Source of the DNA: Chitinophagaceae bacterium
GTDB taxonomy: Bacteria; Bacteroidota; Bacteroidia; Chitinophagales; Chitinophagaceae
NCBI GenBank assembly: GCA_023251285.1
Contig: JAHEZB010000174.1
Location: forward strand, 1-5,813
Direction of reading: 5' to 3'
DNA: 5,813 nucleotides
The position numbers were made by a program, and so were the translations under genes. Below are positions 1-5,813 of the stretch, piece by piece (positions within the stretch are counted from its first letter, which is position 1; each line of letters begins with the position of its first letter). Under the pieces are notes generated by a model. The model did not search any database, was not told where the DNA came from, and saw nothing but the letters and a program-made list of their open reading frames with translations.

Positions 1-46
1 ATCGCTATTTTCTTTGTAGATTTATCTTTTGAAAAAAAATCATTTC

Positions 47-685
47 ATGCATCCAAAGATCAATTGGCCGGAAGCGATAAAACCTTTAATTAAAAAGTAT
101 AAAAGGAAAAAACATCCATTGGATTATGAAAATACGTACCAGCTTTTAGTAGGTGTAATTTTATCAGCCCGGGATTCTGACCGGCATATTAACCAGCTTT
201 CACCGCAACTTTTTGAAGCTTTTCCCAACATAGAAGCCCTTGCTAATGGCTCTTCCGAAACGTTATTTCCTTTTATTGGTTCCGTCCGCAACTTTGCAAA
301 TAAAACCAAGTGGCTTCTTACTCTTGCTCAAACAATAAAAAAAGACAGCAATATTCCGCTTGCGCTTGATGCATTGACTGAATTGCCGGGAATCGGACGA
401 AAATCTGCTAACGTGATCATGCGTGAAGCCGGTGCTAAACCAGAAGGAGTAGTGGTAGATATTCATGTGGTGAGAGTAGCGCCGCGTCTTGGCATTGCAA
501 CAGGAACCGATCCTATAAAGATTGAAAAGCAGATCATGGAGGCACTTCCGAAAAGTGAATGGGATGCAGGAATGGCGATGTCCTTTCTCGGAAGAGAGAT
601 CTGCAGGCCAAAGCCAAAATGTGAGATTTGCTTGATGAAATCTGTTTGCGCTTACTATAATGGATGGTCGGCTAAGCAAGATTGA
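47..685 (+). CDS. nth: Endonuclease III family DNA glycosylase/AP lyase
   Basis: Base excision repair enzyme: members of this family remove oxidised pyrimidines and cut the abasic site, using an active-site lysine and a 4Fe-4S cluster. Numbering from the ATG at 47 (212 residues, close to the 211 of E. coli Nth), the helix-hairpin-helix motif LPGIGRKSANVI is at about 113-124 with catalytic Lys119. The catalytic Asp138 lies in VVDIH. The C-terminal cluster cysteines are Cys186, 192, 195 and 201. Two departures from E. coli Nth are visible: the helix-wedge Gln41 (LSAQATD) is Arg42 (LSARDSD), and the first cysteine gap is five residues instead of six. A TTG at 29 would add six residues (MKKNHF). 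I prefer the ATG because the family-like sequence begins just after it; neither start has a Shine-Dalgarno site. The gene appears to stand alone, and its upstream neighbour is outside the window. The family call is firm; the substrate range is not known. Confidence 0.93.
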   Translation: MHPKINWPEAIKPLIKKYKRKKHPLDYENTYQLLVGVILSARDSDRHINQLSPQLFEAFPNIEALANGSSETLFPFIGSVRNFANKTKWLLTLAQTIKKDSNIPLALDALTELPGIGRKSANVIMREAGAKPEGVVVDIHVVRVAPRLGIATGTDPIKIEKQIMEALPKSEWDAGMAMSFLGREICRPKPKCEICLMKSVCAYYNGWSAKQD

Positions 686-872
686 AAATTAAGTTTTAAA
701 GTTGAAACCAATAAGCTACACTGACATAATATTTTTGGTTTTCCGGAATGATACCAAAGAATTTTACTCCTTTCTATCGATACAAAACAATATACGAATC
801 CATCTTTCGTTTTTCTATTGTTTCCCGGGACTTTTTTTGTAAACACATTTTGCAAAGAATCTCTTAAAACCA

Positions 873-901
873 AAATTTCTCAAAAGTAATTTGAGAAATT
901 T
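873..901. repeat. Perfect 12-bp inverted repeat before the secreted-protein gene
   Basis: The arm AAATTTCTCAAA (873-884) and its exact reverse complement TTTGAGAAATTT (890-901) flank a 5-base spacer, AGTAA. The repeat ends 24 bases before the TTG start at 926. In RNA it would form a 12-bp hairpin in the leader; as DNA it could be a dimeric regulator's operator. It lies 187 bases beyond the nth stop and has no following T-run, so it is a poor terminator candidate. The pairing is seen directly; the function is inference. Confidence 0.6.
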
Positions 902-925
902 ATCCTAATTCAAAATCGAAAAACC

Positions 926-1396
926 TTGAAAAATCATCTGCTGATTTTTTTACTATTCATGTTTGTCAGTCCTCTTATCAAAGGGCAGGATGTGATCCGG
1001 CAGGTTTCCTGTTTTGATTCAACGATGAAGTCGCAAGCCGATAGTGTAAAAAAAGAAATGGCAAGCCATGGATTTATTGTTGTAAGAGAAGCGACAATGA
1101 CGATGGAAAGCGGCTATGAGATGCCGGTAATTGTGCCGCTTACACAAGGCACGTGGTACCAGTTTGTGTTTATTGGTGATCTTTCTTCCAAACTGTATGA
1201 GGTGAGAATGTATGACTATAATGAAAAGCAGGTAGTTTATCAGAAACATTATGGAGATGGCATGGAAAGTAACGTCATCAGCTTTTCTTACATTCCTCAA
1301 TTCACAGAATACCATATTATCAAACCCCTTCAGCTGAACAAAAAGAAGAAAAAAGGGATTTGTGGTTATATCATTATGTTTAAAAAAGTAAAATGA
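926..1396 (+). CDS. Small secreted protein of unknown function
   Basis: A 156-residue protein that I do not recognise as a characterised family. It begins with a clear signal peptide: Lys2, a hydrophobic core at about residues 5-18 (LLIFLLFMFV and following), and a likely signal peptidase I cut after Gly20, leaving Gln21 as the mature N-terminus, as is common in Bacteroidota. There is no lipobox cysteine, so it is probably periplasmic or released, about 136 residues mature. The middle (about 60-135) alternates hydrophobic and polar residues, suggesting a beta-rich fold. The C-terminus has a run of five lysines (139-143) followed by GICGYIIMFKK. Only two cysteines remain, Cys29 and Cys146, which might pair. 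The TTG start is chosen because the only in-frame ATG that would keep a nearly full-length protein (959) falls inside the signal peptide and would destroy it, and an in-frame stop at 887 rules out a longer form. It converges with the ligD-like gene. Confidence 0.8.
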   Translation: MKNHLLIFLLFMFVSPLIKGQDVIRQVSCFDSTMKSQADSVKKEMASHGFIVVREATMTMESGYEMPVIVPLTQGTWYQFVFIGDLSSKLYEVRMYDYNEKQVVYQKHYGDGMESNVISFSYIPQFTEYHIIKPLQLNKKKKKGICGYIIMFKKVK

Positions 1397-1465
1397 TTTT
1401 TTTTGGTGAGGAATTGCACCATTCACACGAATTAATCAATACAAAAAAGGAAGAATGCCGTTTTC

Positions 1466-1525
1466 AGCAAACAAAGAAATAACCGGAATTTCCGATTATT
1501 ATTTTCGGCGCTTTGTTTGTTTTTT
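1466..1525 (+). terminator. Possible terminator of the secreted-protein gene
   Basis: The arms CAAACAAAG (1468-1476) and CTTTGTTTG (1511-1519) pair perfectly over 9 bp, with a G-T and an A-T pair extending outwards. A weaker inner stem, CCGGAA (1483-1488) with TTTCGG (1503-1508), contains one G-T pair. A run of six T (1520-1525) follows on the plus strand, which is the right polarity for the gene ending at 1396 but not for the minus-strand gene ending at 1559. The 71-base distance from the stop codon and the 34-base interior keep this tentative. Confidence 0.35.
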
Positions 1526-1558
1526 AAACAGTTCCGGAGAAAAAATATTCGCTGATGA

Positions 1559-2167
1559 TTACCTTGATTTTGCTGTCTTTTTACCAAGTTTCTTATTTGC
1601 TTCAAGCCATTTATTTATAGGAGAATCTTTTTTCGTGTGTTCTTCACTGTTATATTCGCTATCTACGGCATACTTATCATGATGTTTTATGAGCAACCAA
1701 CTATTGTCCTCTTTTCCTTTTAATTTTACCAAAACAAATTCGCCTTTCAATTTTTTCCCAAACAATTGAAACTTGAAATCACCCGATTTTAGACCTGCAC
1801 GCAGATTTTTTTCTGCAATTTCTCTTGGAGAATTGGCCAGATCTGCATAAGTGCCGCTGTCCCATATTTCTACAATGCCGGCGCCATAGTTGCCTTCAGG
1901 AATTGTACCTGCGAAATCTTTATAATCATAAGGATGGTCTTCAACCATCATCGCCAGTCTTTTATCTTTTGGATTCATGGACGGTCCTTTTGGCACAGCC
2001 CAACTTTTCAAAACACCATCAAGTTCTAACCTGAAATCATAATGCAAACGCGATGCTTTATGCCGCTGTACCACAAAGATCAATTCAGATTCAGATCCTT
2101 TTACTTTGCCTGCCGGTTCAGACGTTTCTTTAAAATTTCTTTTCTTATTATAAAGTGTTAATGCCAT
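1559..2167 (-). CDS. Stand-alone LigD-type 3'-phosphoesterase (PE domain)
   Basis: This 202-residue protein matches the 3'-phosphoesterase domain of bacterial DNA ligase D, which removes 3'-phosphates and trims 3'-ribonucleotides at breaks during non-homologous end joining. The metal-binding and catalytic residues known from Pseudomonas LigD all have counterparts: His36 and His42 in QRHKASRLHYDFRLELDG, Asp44, Arg46, His78 in MVEDHP and Tyr82. The supporting Gln34 and Glu76 are also present. The N-terminal motif reads KRNF with Arg10 and Glu17, but has Asn11 where Pseudomonas has Asp15. About 170-202 is a charged, lysine-rich tail ending KKLGKKTAKSR that may bind DNA. There are no ligase or polymerase modules, and no open continuation after the stop, so this looks like a natural single-domain protein and not a truncated LigD. 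The ATG shares a base with the Ku stop codon (TAATG), so the two are co-transcribed and probably translationally coupled. Confidence 0.92.
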   Translation of the reverse strand: MALTLYNKKRNFKETSEPAGKVKGSESELIFVVQRHKASRLHYDFRLELDGVLKSWAVPKGPSMNPKDKRLAMMVEDHPYDYKDFAGTIPEGNYGAGIVEIWDSGTYADLANSPREIAEKNLRAGLKSGDFKFQLFGKKLKGEFVLVKLKGKEDNSWLLIKHHDKYAVDSEYNSEEHTKKDSPINKWLEANKKLGKKTAKSR

Positions 2168-2943
2168 TATGCAGATTTTTTACGTTTTACTTCAAGGCTT
2201 GCTTTCAATTGTTCCATCAGGTCTTTTGTGCCGCCGTGGACGACTTTCATTTCAGGCGCTTTTATCTTCTTGCCTTTCGCTTTTGCTTCGATGATCTTCA
2301 ATAATTCATCGTTATAATTGTCTTTATATTTTGAAATATCAAATTTTCCGGTGAGTTGATCAACCAATGTAATGGCCATTTTCAATTCAGCAGGTTTTAC
2401 GTCTGTGTTTTTAGGAAGATTTAATTGATTCGGATCTCTTATTTCCTGTGCAAATCTTATTTTGTTTAAAACGATCACATTATTATCCGGGCGCAAAATT
2501 GCGAGTGCCTCTTTATTACGCATTACAAAAGTAGAAACGGCCACTTTTTGGGTCTTTTTCAATGCTTCCAACAATAGTGCGTAAGGCCTTGTTCCGGATT
2601 TGTCCGGCTCCAGGTAGTAAGGTGTTTCATAATAAAGACTGCTGATTTCATCTTCTTTCACAAAATCAGAAATTGAAATGGTTTTTGTTTTTTCTGCAGC
2701 TACTGCTTCAAAATCTTTTTCATCAAGAACTACATACTCATTATCAATTTTGTAGCCTTTTACAATATTTCCCCACGGCACTTCTTTGCCCGTATTTTCA
2801 TTCACCCGCTGGTATTTTATATGTGCGTGATCTTTTTTATCAAGCATGTCCAGATCAAGATTACTTGTTTCTGTGGCGCTGTAAATTTTTACGGGAATAT
2901 TTACTAATCCAAAGCCTATGGCGCCTGTCCAGATTGGCCTCAT
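2167..2943 (-). CDS. ku: Ku, non-homologous end-joining DNA-end-binding protein
   Basis: Bacterial Ku forms a homodimeric ring that threads onto double-strand break ends and recruits LigD. The 258-residue protein starts with the family's hallmark N-terminus [20 protein letters not shown]. The beta-barrel/bridge core follows, with [20 protein letters not shown] at about 106-125 and [20 protein letters not shown] at about 201-220. The C-terminus [18 protein letters not shown] resembles the short region that contacts LigD in other Ku proteins and ends in a small basic tail. An upstream in-frame ATG at 3015 would add 24 residues without Ku character, so the ATG at 2943 is chosen. The gene is the first of a two-gene unit with the phosphoesterase: TAA and ATG overlap by one base at 2167. 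It lies 221 bases after the RND-type gene, with a candidate terminator between, so it probably has its own promoter, though I see no convincing one. Confidence 0.97.
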   Translation of the reverse strand: MRPIWTGAIGFGLVNIPVKIYSATETSNLDLDMLDKKDHAHIKYQRVNENTGKEVPWGNIVKGYKIDNEYVVLDEKDFEAVAAEKTKTISISDFVKEDEISSLYYETPYYLEPDKSGTRPYALLLEALKKTQKVAVSTFVMRNKEALAILRPDNNVIVLNKIRFAQEIRDPNQLNLPKNTDVKPAELKMAITLVDQLTGKFDISKYKDNYNDELLKIIEAKAKGKKIKAPEMKVVHGGTKDLMEQLKASLEVKRKKSA

Positions 2944-2970
2944 ATTGATTATTTTTATGGTGAGAATAAG

Positions 2971-3011
2971 ATAACCTGAAAATCTGTGCCTTTTTTTAAA
3001 TAGCCTGAAAA
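2971..3011. repeat. Pair of 12-bp direct repeats upstream of ku
   Basis: ATAACCTGAAAA (2971-2982) and ATAGCCTGAAAA (3000-3011) match at 11 of 12 positions and start 29 bases apart. The nearer copy lies 27 bases before the ku start codon (2943). On the ku coding strand the unit reads TTTTCAGG(C/T)TAT. The position would suit an operator or activator site of the ku unit; only the repeat itself is seen. Confidence 0.4.
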
Positions 3012-3119
3012 CCAAGCCACCACTGTATTGATCTGGCGTTAAAGATTCGAATTGAGGAAATTATTCTACAGAAGATTATAAAAACAGAAAGTTTCATTAT
3101 TTGTTGTTTTACTGGAAAG

Positions 3120-3138
3120 TTTTCAAATTATTTGAAGA
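3120..3138. repeat. Short palindrome between ku and the RND-type gene
   Basis: TTCAAA (3122-3127) and TTTGAA (3131-3136) pair around a 3-base centre, TTA, and are extended by one wobble and one A-T pair. It is AT-rich and lacks a T-run on the minus strand. It sits 27 bases beyond the stop codon of the gene at 3165 and could be a weak 3' hairpin or chance. Confidence 0.25.
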
Positions 3139-3150
3139 AAAAATGAATTG

Positions 3151-3178
3151 AATAAAAAGCACTTCTAAAGTGTTTTTC
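3151..3178 (-). terminator. Candidate terminator overlapping the stop codon of the RND-type gene
   Basis: Read on the minus strand, CACTT (3172-3168) pairs with AAGTG (3164-3160) around a 3-base loop, TAG, which is itself the stop codon of the gene at 3165-5489. After one A-C mismatch, four A-T pairs extend the stem, and the distal arm is the run TTTTT (3158-3154). The polarity is right for termination of the minus-strand gene and would separate it from ku. The core stem is short, with two C-G pairs and one more at most outside it, so strength is doubtful. Confidence 0.4.
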
Positions 3179-5489
3179 TTCTCGTATCCAACAGTAAGAC
3201 AGGCAGTAAAATCAAATTGGTAAGCGTAGCTACAAATAAAGTAATGGATGTAAGCCAGCCAAGCGATTGCGTTCCACCAAAACCACTGAAACAGAAAATA
3301 ATAAAACCGGCAATTAAAACTAATGAAGTATAAATAATGCTAAGCCCGGTGTGTTTGATCGTTTCTGAGACCGTTTTCTTTACTTCAGAATTATTTAAAG
3401 GAAGTTCCTGTTTATAATTTACTAAAAAGCGAATCGTGACGTCGATTGCAATTCCAAGCGCAACGCTAAAAATCAATACAGTAGAAGGTTTCAACCTTAC
3501 GCCTGCCCAGCCCATAATTCCTGCAGTTACCACCAATGGAATCACATTTGGTATTAATGAGCAAATTAAAATGCGCACCGATTTGAACAAATACAACATG
3601 CAAAGCGCGATAAATAAAAATGCCCAAAGCAGGCTTTCTTTCAATCCATTGATGATGTATCGGCTTCCTTCTAAAAAAGTAATTGTAGAACCGGTGAAGG
3701 TTATTTTATATTTTGAAGTGTCAAAAATATGATCGGTTTCTTTTCTCAAATTATTTAAAATAACCGGAAGTTTTTCTGTACCAACATCTGCCATATTGAT
3801 GCTCATGCGTGTACTTTCTCTTGCCGTATCAATGAAACTAGTCAGCAATTTTGAAAGATTATTTTTTGAACCGCTGTCTTTTTGTGGACGAAGATAATCT
3901 CCGATAAAAGCAACATCAAACTGATTTGGTAAGGCATAGTTTAAAGAATCACCTTCATAAAATCCTTGTTTTACAAATTTAATTCCCTGCACAATGGAAA
4001 GCGGCCGACTCATTTCCGGTTGCTTTTTTATGTAAGAAGAAAGCGAATCCATTTTAGTCAAAACCGGTAAAATTCTTGTGCCAACAAGTCCGTATCTCTT
4101 TTTTGTATCTATCACAATTTCCAGTGGCATCACCCCTTTAAAATTCTTTTCAAAAAATTTCAGGTCTGTATATATCTTATCTGTTTTGGGTAAATCATCT
4201 ACAATAAAGCCTTCTGTTTTTAACTTAAAAATTCCAAACACTGAAAAAATGATCACGAATATCGTGCATGCATACACAATTTTTTTATGATTAAAAACCC
4301 AGCGTTCAATTTTCAATAAAATGTTTGTAAAGATTTTGACATCTAAATATTTTAATTGCCTTTGTTCCGGTGCATTCATAAAACTTAAAACAGAAGGAAG
4401 TAAAATAAATGAGATCACAAAAATCAACATGATGCCAAGGCCTGCAACTTCTCCAAACTCCTGCAAAATAGCGCTGTGTGTTAAAGCAAAAACCGCGAAG
4501 CCTATTGCTGCCGTTAGGTTACAGAAAAGGGTAACCACGCCCATCCTGCTCACCATGTCTATTAATGATTGCTCTTTATTTCCCGTTTTTTTATAAGTAG
4601 AATGATATTTATTTAAAAAATAAATACAATTTGGAATGCCAATAACCACAATTAACGGAGGAATTAATGCAGTCAATAAGGTAATTTTATAACCACACAA
4701 ATACATAATTCCCACACTCCAGATAACGCCGGTGATGACAACAAGTAATGATAAAAGTGCTGTCTTTACGGAACGAAACATCAACAATAATATGAGCGCT
4801 GAAAGTACGAGCGAACCAATAATAAACCATTTCATTTCGCGCGCAATCCTATCAGCAACCTGTGTCCGGATCAAAGGCAAACCACTGATGTGTGTGGCAA
4901 TTTTTGTTGATGCAGTATATTTATTCGTGTGGTCAATAATATCATTAATGACTTTCGTTCTTCCTTTCGAATTGAGAATGTCTTTATTAATCCTTACGAC
5001 TAATAAATATGCATTGGTAGCAGGATTATATAAAAGTGATTTGTAAAAAGGAAGCGAATAAAAAACTTTTAAACTGCTGTCAATTTGCTGTTGCGATTTT
5101 ATATCTTTTGGGAAAACAGAAATGGCATCTAATTTTTTTGAGGCAGTATCTTTTAGCAGATCAACGGCATTTCCAACGCTCAACACGTCTTCCACAAAAG
5201 GTATATTTTTTAAATCGCTGCTTAATTTGCTAAAAGCCTGGAAATTTTTTATTTCAAAAAAATTGTCGGATTGGACACCAATCACTAAAACATTTCCATC
5301 ATCGCCAAATTTTTCTTTGAAAGAAAGGTAATCCTGGTACTTAGGATTATCTGTTGGAATCGCTTTTGAAAATTCATAACTCAGTTTTATTTTGCTTGCA
5401 AAAAAAGCCATTACTGCAGTGCACAAAAAGAGAGTTACCAGAAGAAGAACCCGTTTTTTTAATACAAACTTTGCAAGGCGCTGCCACAT
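3165..5489 (-). CDS. RND superfamily (MMPL/sterol-sensing-type) 12-helix membrane transporter
   Basis: A 774-residue inner-membrane protein with the duplicated RND layout. TM1 is at about 11-32, a periplasmic domain at 33-220, and TM2-TM6 at about 221-370. TM7 is at 402-421, a second periplasmic domain at 422-617, and TM8-TM12 at 618-768. The length and the lack of a long third loop fit the MMPL/YdfJ/Patched-like branch, not the larger AcrB-type drug pumps. Such proteins usually move lipids or other hydrophobic molecules using the proton gradient; the substrate here cannot be told. TM10 carries GIAIDVTIRFL with Asp683 at the usual proton-relay position. The matching place in TM4 reads GIPNCIYFLNKY and has no acid. 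The start MWQRLAKFVLKKR gives a basic cytoplasmic N-terminus before TM1, as expected. No outer-membrane or adaptor partner gene is adjacent. The gene lies 108 bases after the probable dnaX end and could be read from there or from its own promoter. Confidence 0.9.
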   Translation of the reverse strand: MWQRLAKFVLKKRVLLLVTLFLCTAVMAFFASKIKLSYEFSKAIPTDNPKYQDYLSFKEKFGDDGNVLVIGVQSDNFFEIKNFQAFSKLSSDLKNIPFVEDVLSVGNAVDLLKDTASKKLDAISVFPKDIKSQQQIDSSLKVFYSLPFYKSLLYNPATNAYLLVVRINKDILNSKGRTKVINDIIDHTNKYTASTKIATHISGLPLIRTQVADRIAREMKWFIIGSLVLSALILLLMFRSVKTALLSLLVVITGVIWSVGIMYLCGYKITLLTALIPPLIVVIGIPNCIYFLNKYHSTYKKTGNKEQSLIDMVSRMGVVTLFCNLTAAIGFAVFALTHSAILQEFGEVAGLGIMLIFVISFILLPSVLSFMNAPEQRQLKYLDVKIFTNILLKIERWVFNHKKIVYACTIFVIIFSVFGIFKLKTEGFIVDDLPKTDKIYTDLKFFEKNFKGVMPLEIVIDTKKRYGLVGTRILPVLTKMDSLSSYIKKQPEMSRPLSIVQGIKFVKQGFYEGDSLNYALPNQFDVAFIGDYLRPQKDSGSKNNLSKLLTSFIDTARESTRMSINMADVGTEKLPVILNNLRKETDHIFDTSKYKITFTGSTITFLEGSRYIINGLKESLLWAFLFIALCMLYLFKSVRILICSLIPNVIPLVVTAGIMGWAGVRLKPSTVLIFSVALGIAIDVTIRFLVNYKQELPLNNSEVKKTVSETIKHTGLSIIYTSLVLIAGFIIFCFSGFGGTQSLGWLTSITLFVATLTNLILLPVLLLDTRRKTL

Positions 5490-5597
5490 AATTAATAAGA
5501 TTTTTTCAGCGCAAAGGAATGAAAAAAAGAATTCCGTTTATTTATTGATTTGCTGTAGCCTTACCTTGAATCTCCAACCATAAACCTCCACCAAAAA
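5490..5597. other. Short non-coding gap upstream of the RND-type gene
   Basis: These 108 bases separate the stop of the partial gene at the right edge from the ATG at 5489. On the minus strand there is a TTCCTTTG (5519-5512), which differs by one base from the Bacteroidota -7 consensus TAnnTTTG. No TTG lies at the expected -33 distance, so I do not call a promoter. No strong hairpin was seen. Confidence 0.4.
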
Positions 5598-5813
5598 CTA
5601 CCAATCCAGTTCCATTCCCAGCTGATCTTTCAATTGCTTTACCAATGGATATTCTTCAATGATTCTTAAATACTGCTGTTTAGTTGTAAGCACTTCTTCC
5701 CTGCCGTGATTTAAATTTTCACTTTCCACAACCTTCAAAGTATAGGTAAGATAACGGTTGTTAAAATGAGATTGAAGATGCTCAATTAAATCTCCTCTTT
5801 CGGCTTCAATAAA
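5598..5813 (-). CDS. dnaX: C-terminal end of a partial gene, probably DNA polymerase III subunit gamma/tau
   Basis: An open frame of 71 codons runs from the window edge to a TAG stop at 5598-5600; its start lies outside the window. The fragment begins FIEAERGDLIEHLQSHFNNR and ends EEYPLVKQLKDQLGMELDW. A helical, charged stretch ending in PLVKxLKDxLxxELD plus an aromatic residue resembles the C-terminus of Bacteroidota DnaX (tau) as I remember it, where this region serves the clamp-loader/replisome protein. The codon pattern is clean, with no internal stop, and the composition is like that of its neighbours, so coding status is well supported. The ATP-binding and zinc-binding parts that would prove the identity are not in the window. 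Another protein with a similar coiled tail remains possible. Confidence 0.62.
   Translation of the reverse strand, partial: FIEAERGDLIEHLQSHFNNRYLTYTLKVVESENLNHGREEVLTTKQQYLRIIEEYPLVKQLKDQLGMELDW

Noticed and set aside
23..31. TATCTTTTG before the nth ATG, similar to the Bacteroidota -7 element TAnnTTTG
   Set aside because: It has one base too many between TA and TTTG, and the -33 region lies largely outside the window.
263..679. Minus-strand open frame of 138 codons opposite nth
   Set aside because: It is a shadow of the conserved endonuclease III frame, with no motif of its own.
730..737. Exact TAnnTTTG match (TATTTTTG) in the gap before the secreted-protein gene
   Set aside because: The nearest upstream TTG (702-704) is 25 bases away, longer than usual, and the start codon is about 190 bases downstream; such an AT-rich 8-mer is expected by chance.
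734..760. Hairpin TTTGGT/ACCAAA after nth, considered as its terminator
   Set aside because: Only 6 bp around a long loop, with no T-run after it.
1402..1425. TGGTG/CACCA hairpin beside a run of eight T after the secreted-protein gene
   Set aside because: The T-run precedes the stem on the plus strand, so the polarity is wrong for a terminator there, and the minus-strand reading gives A residues.
1455..1682. Plus-strand open frame of 75 codons overlapping the end of the phosphoesterase gene
   Set aside because: It is antisense to a well-conserved gene over most of its second half and has no recognisable protein features.
2944..3015. N-terminal extension of Ku by 24 residues
   Set aside because: The canonical Ku N-terminus MRPIW starts at 2943, and the added residues do not resemble Ku.
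1..5813. CRISPR array, tRNA, insertion sequence, phage or toxin-antitoxin elements
   Set aside because: I saw no spaced direct repeat series, cloverleaf-like sequence, transposase or small paired toxin genes on either strand.

Overview
The window looks like AT-rich chromosome of a Bacteroidota bacterium, most likely of the Chitinophagaceae type. The reasons are the flavour of the proteins, the absence of Shine-Dalgarno-like sites before the starts, a TTG start on a secreted protein whose signal peptide ends in Gly-Gln, and a Ku/LigD repair pair. This placement is by recognition, not by search.

Layout from left to right: (1) 47-685, plus strand, an endonuclease III family DNA glycosylase/AP lyase; (2) 686-925, a non-coding gap with a perfect 12-bp inverted repeat just before the next gene; (3) 926-1396, plus strand, a small secreted protein of unknown function; (4) 1397-1558, a convergent gap with a possible plus-strand terminator; (5) 1559-2167, minus strand, a stand-alone LigD-type 3'-phosphoesterase; (6) 2167-2943, minus strand, Ku, whose stop codon shares one base with the phosphoesterase start; (7) 2944-3164, a gap with a pair of direct repeats, a small palindrome and a candidate terminator for the gene upstream; (8) 3165-5489, minus strand, a 12-helix RND/MMPL-type membrane protein; (9) 5490-5597, a short gap; (10) 5598-5813, minus strand, the 3' end of a gene cut by the window edge, probably dnaX (DNA polymerase III gamma/tau).

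Together, Ku and the phosphoesterase form a clear two-gene unit for non-homologous end joining: Ku holds the broken ends and the phosphoesterase cleans 3' termini. The ligase and polymerase modules of LigD are absent here and would have to be encoded elsewhere. The endonuclease III gene (base excision repair) and the probable dnaX end are also DNA-maintenance genes, but they are separate transcription units, and a coordinated locus is only a possibility. The RND-type protein and the small secreted protein have no visible functional link to them.

I see no CRISPR array, tRNA, rRNA, insertion sequence, phage gene or toxin-antitoxin pair. I do not see a convincing undescribed system. The most useful second looks are the split LigD arrangement, the changed residues in the endonuclease III and phosphoesterase, and a few short inverted or direct repeats beside genes.
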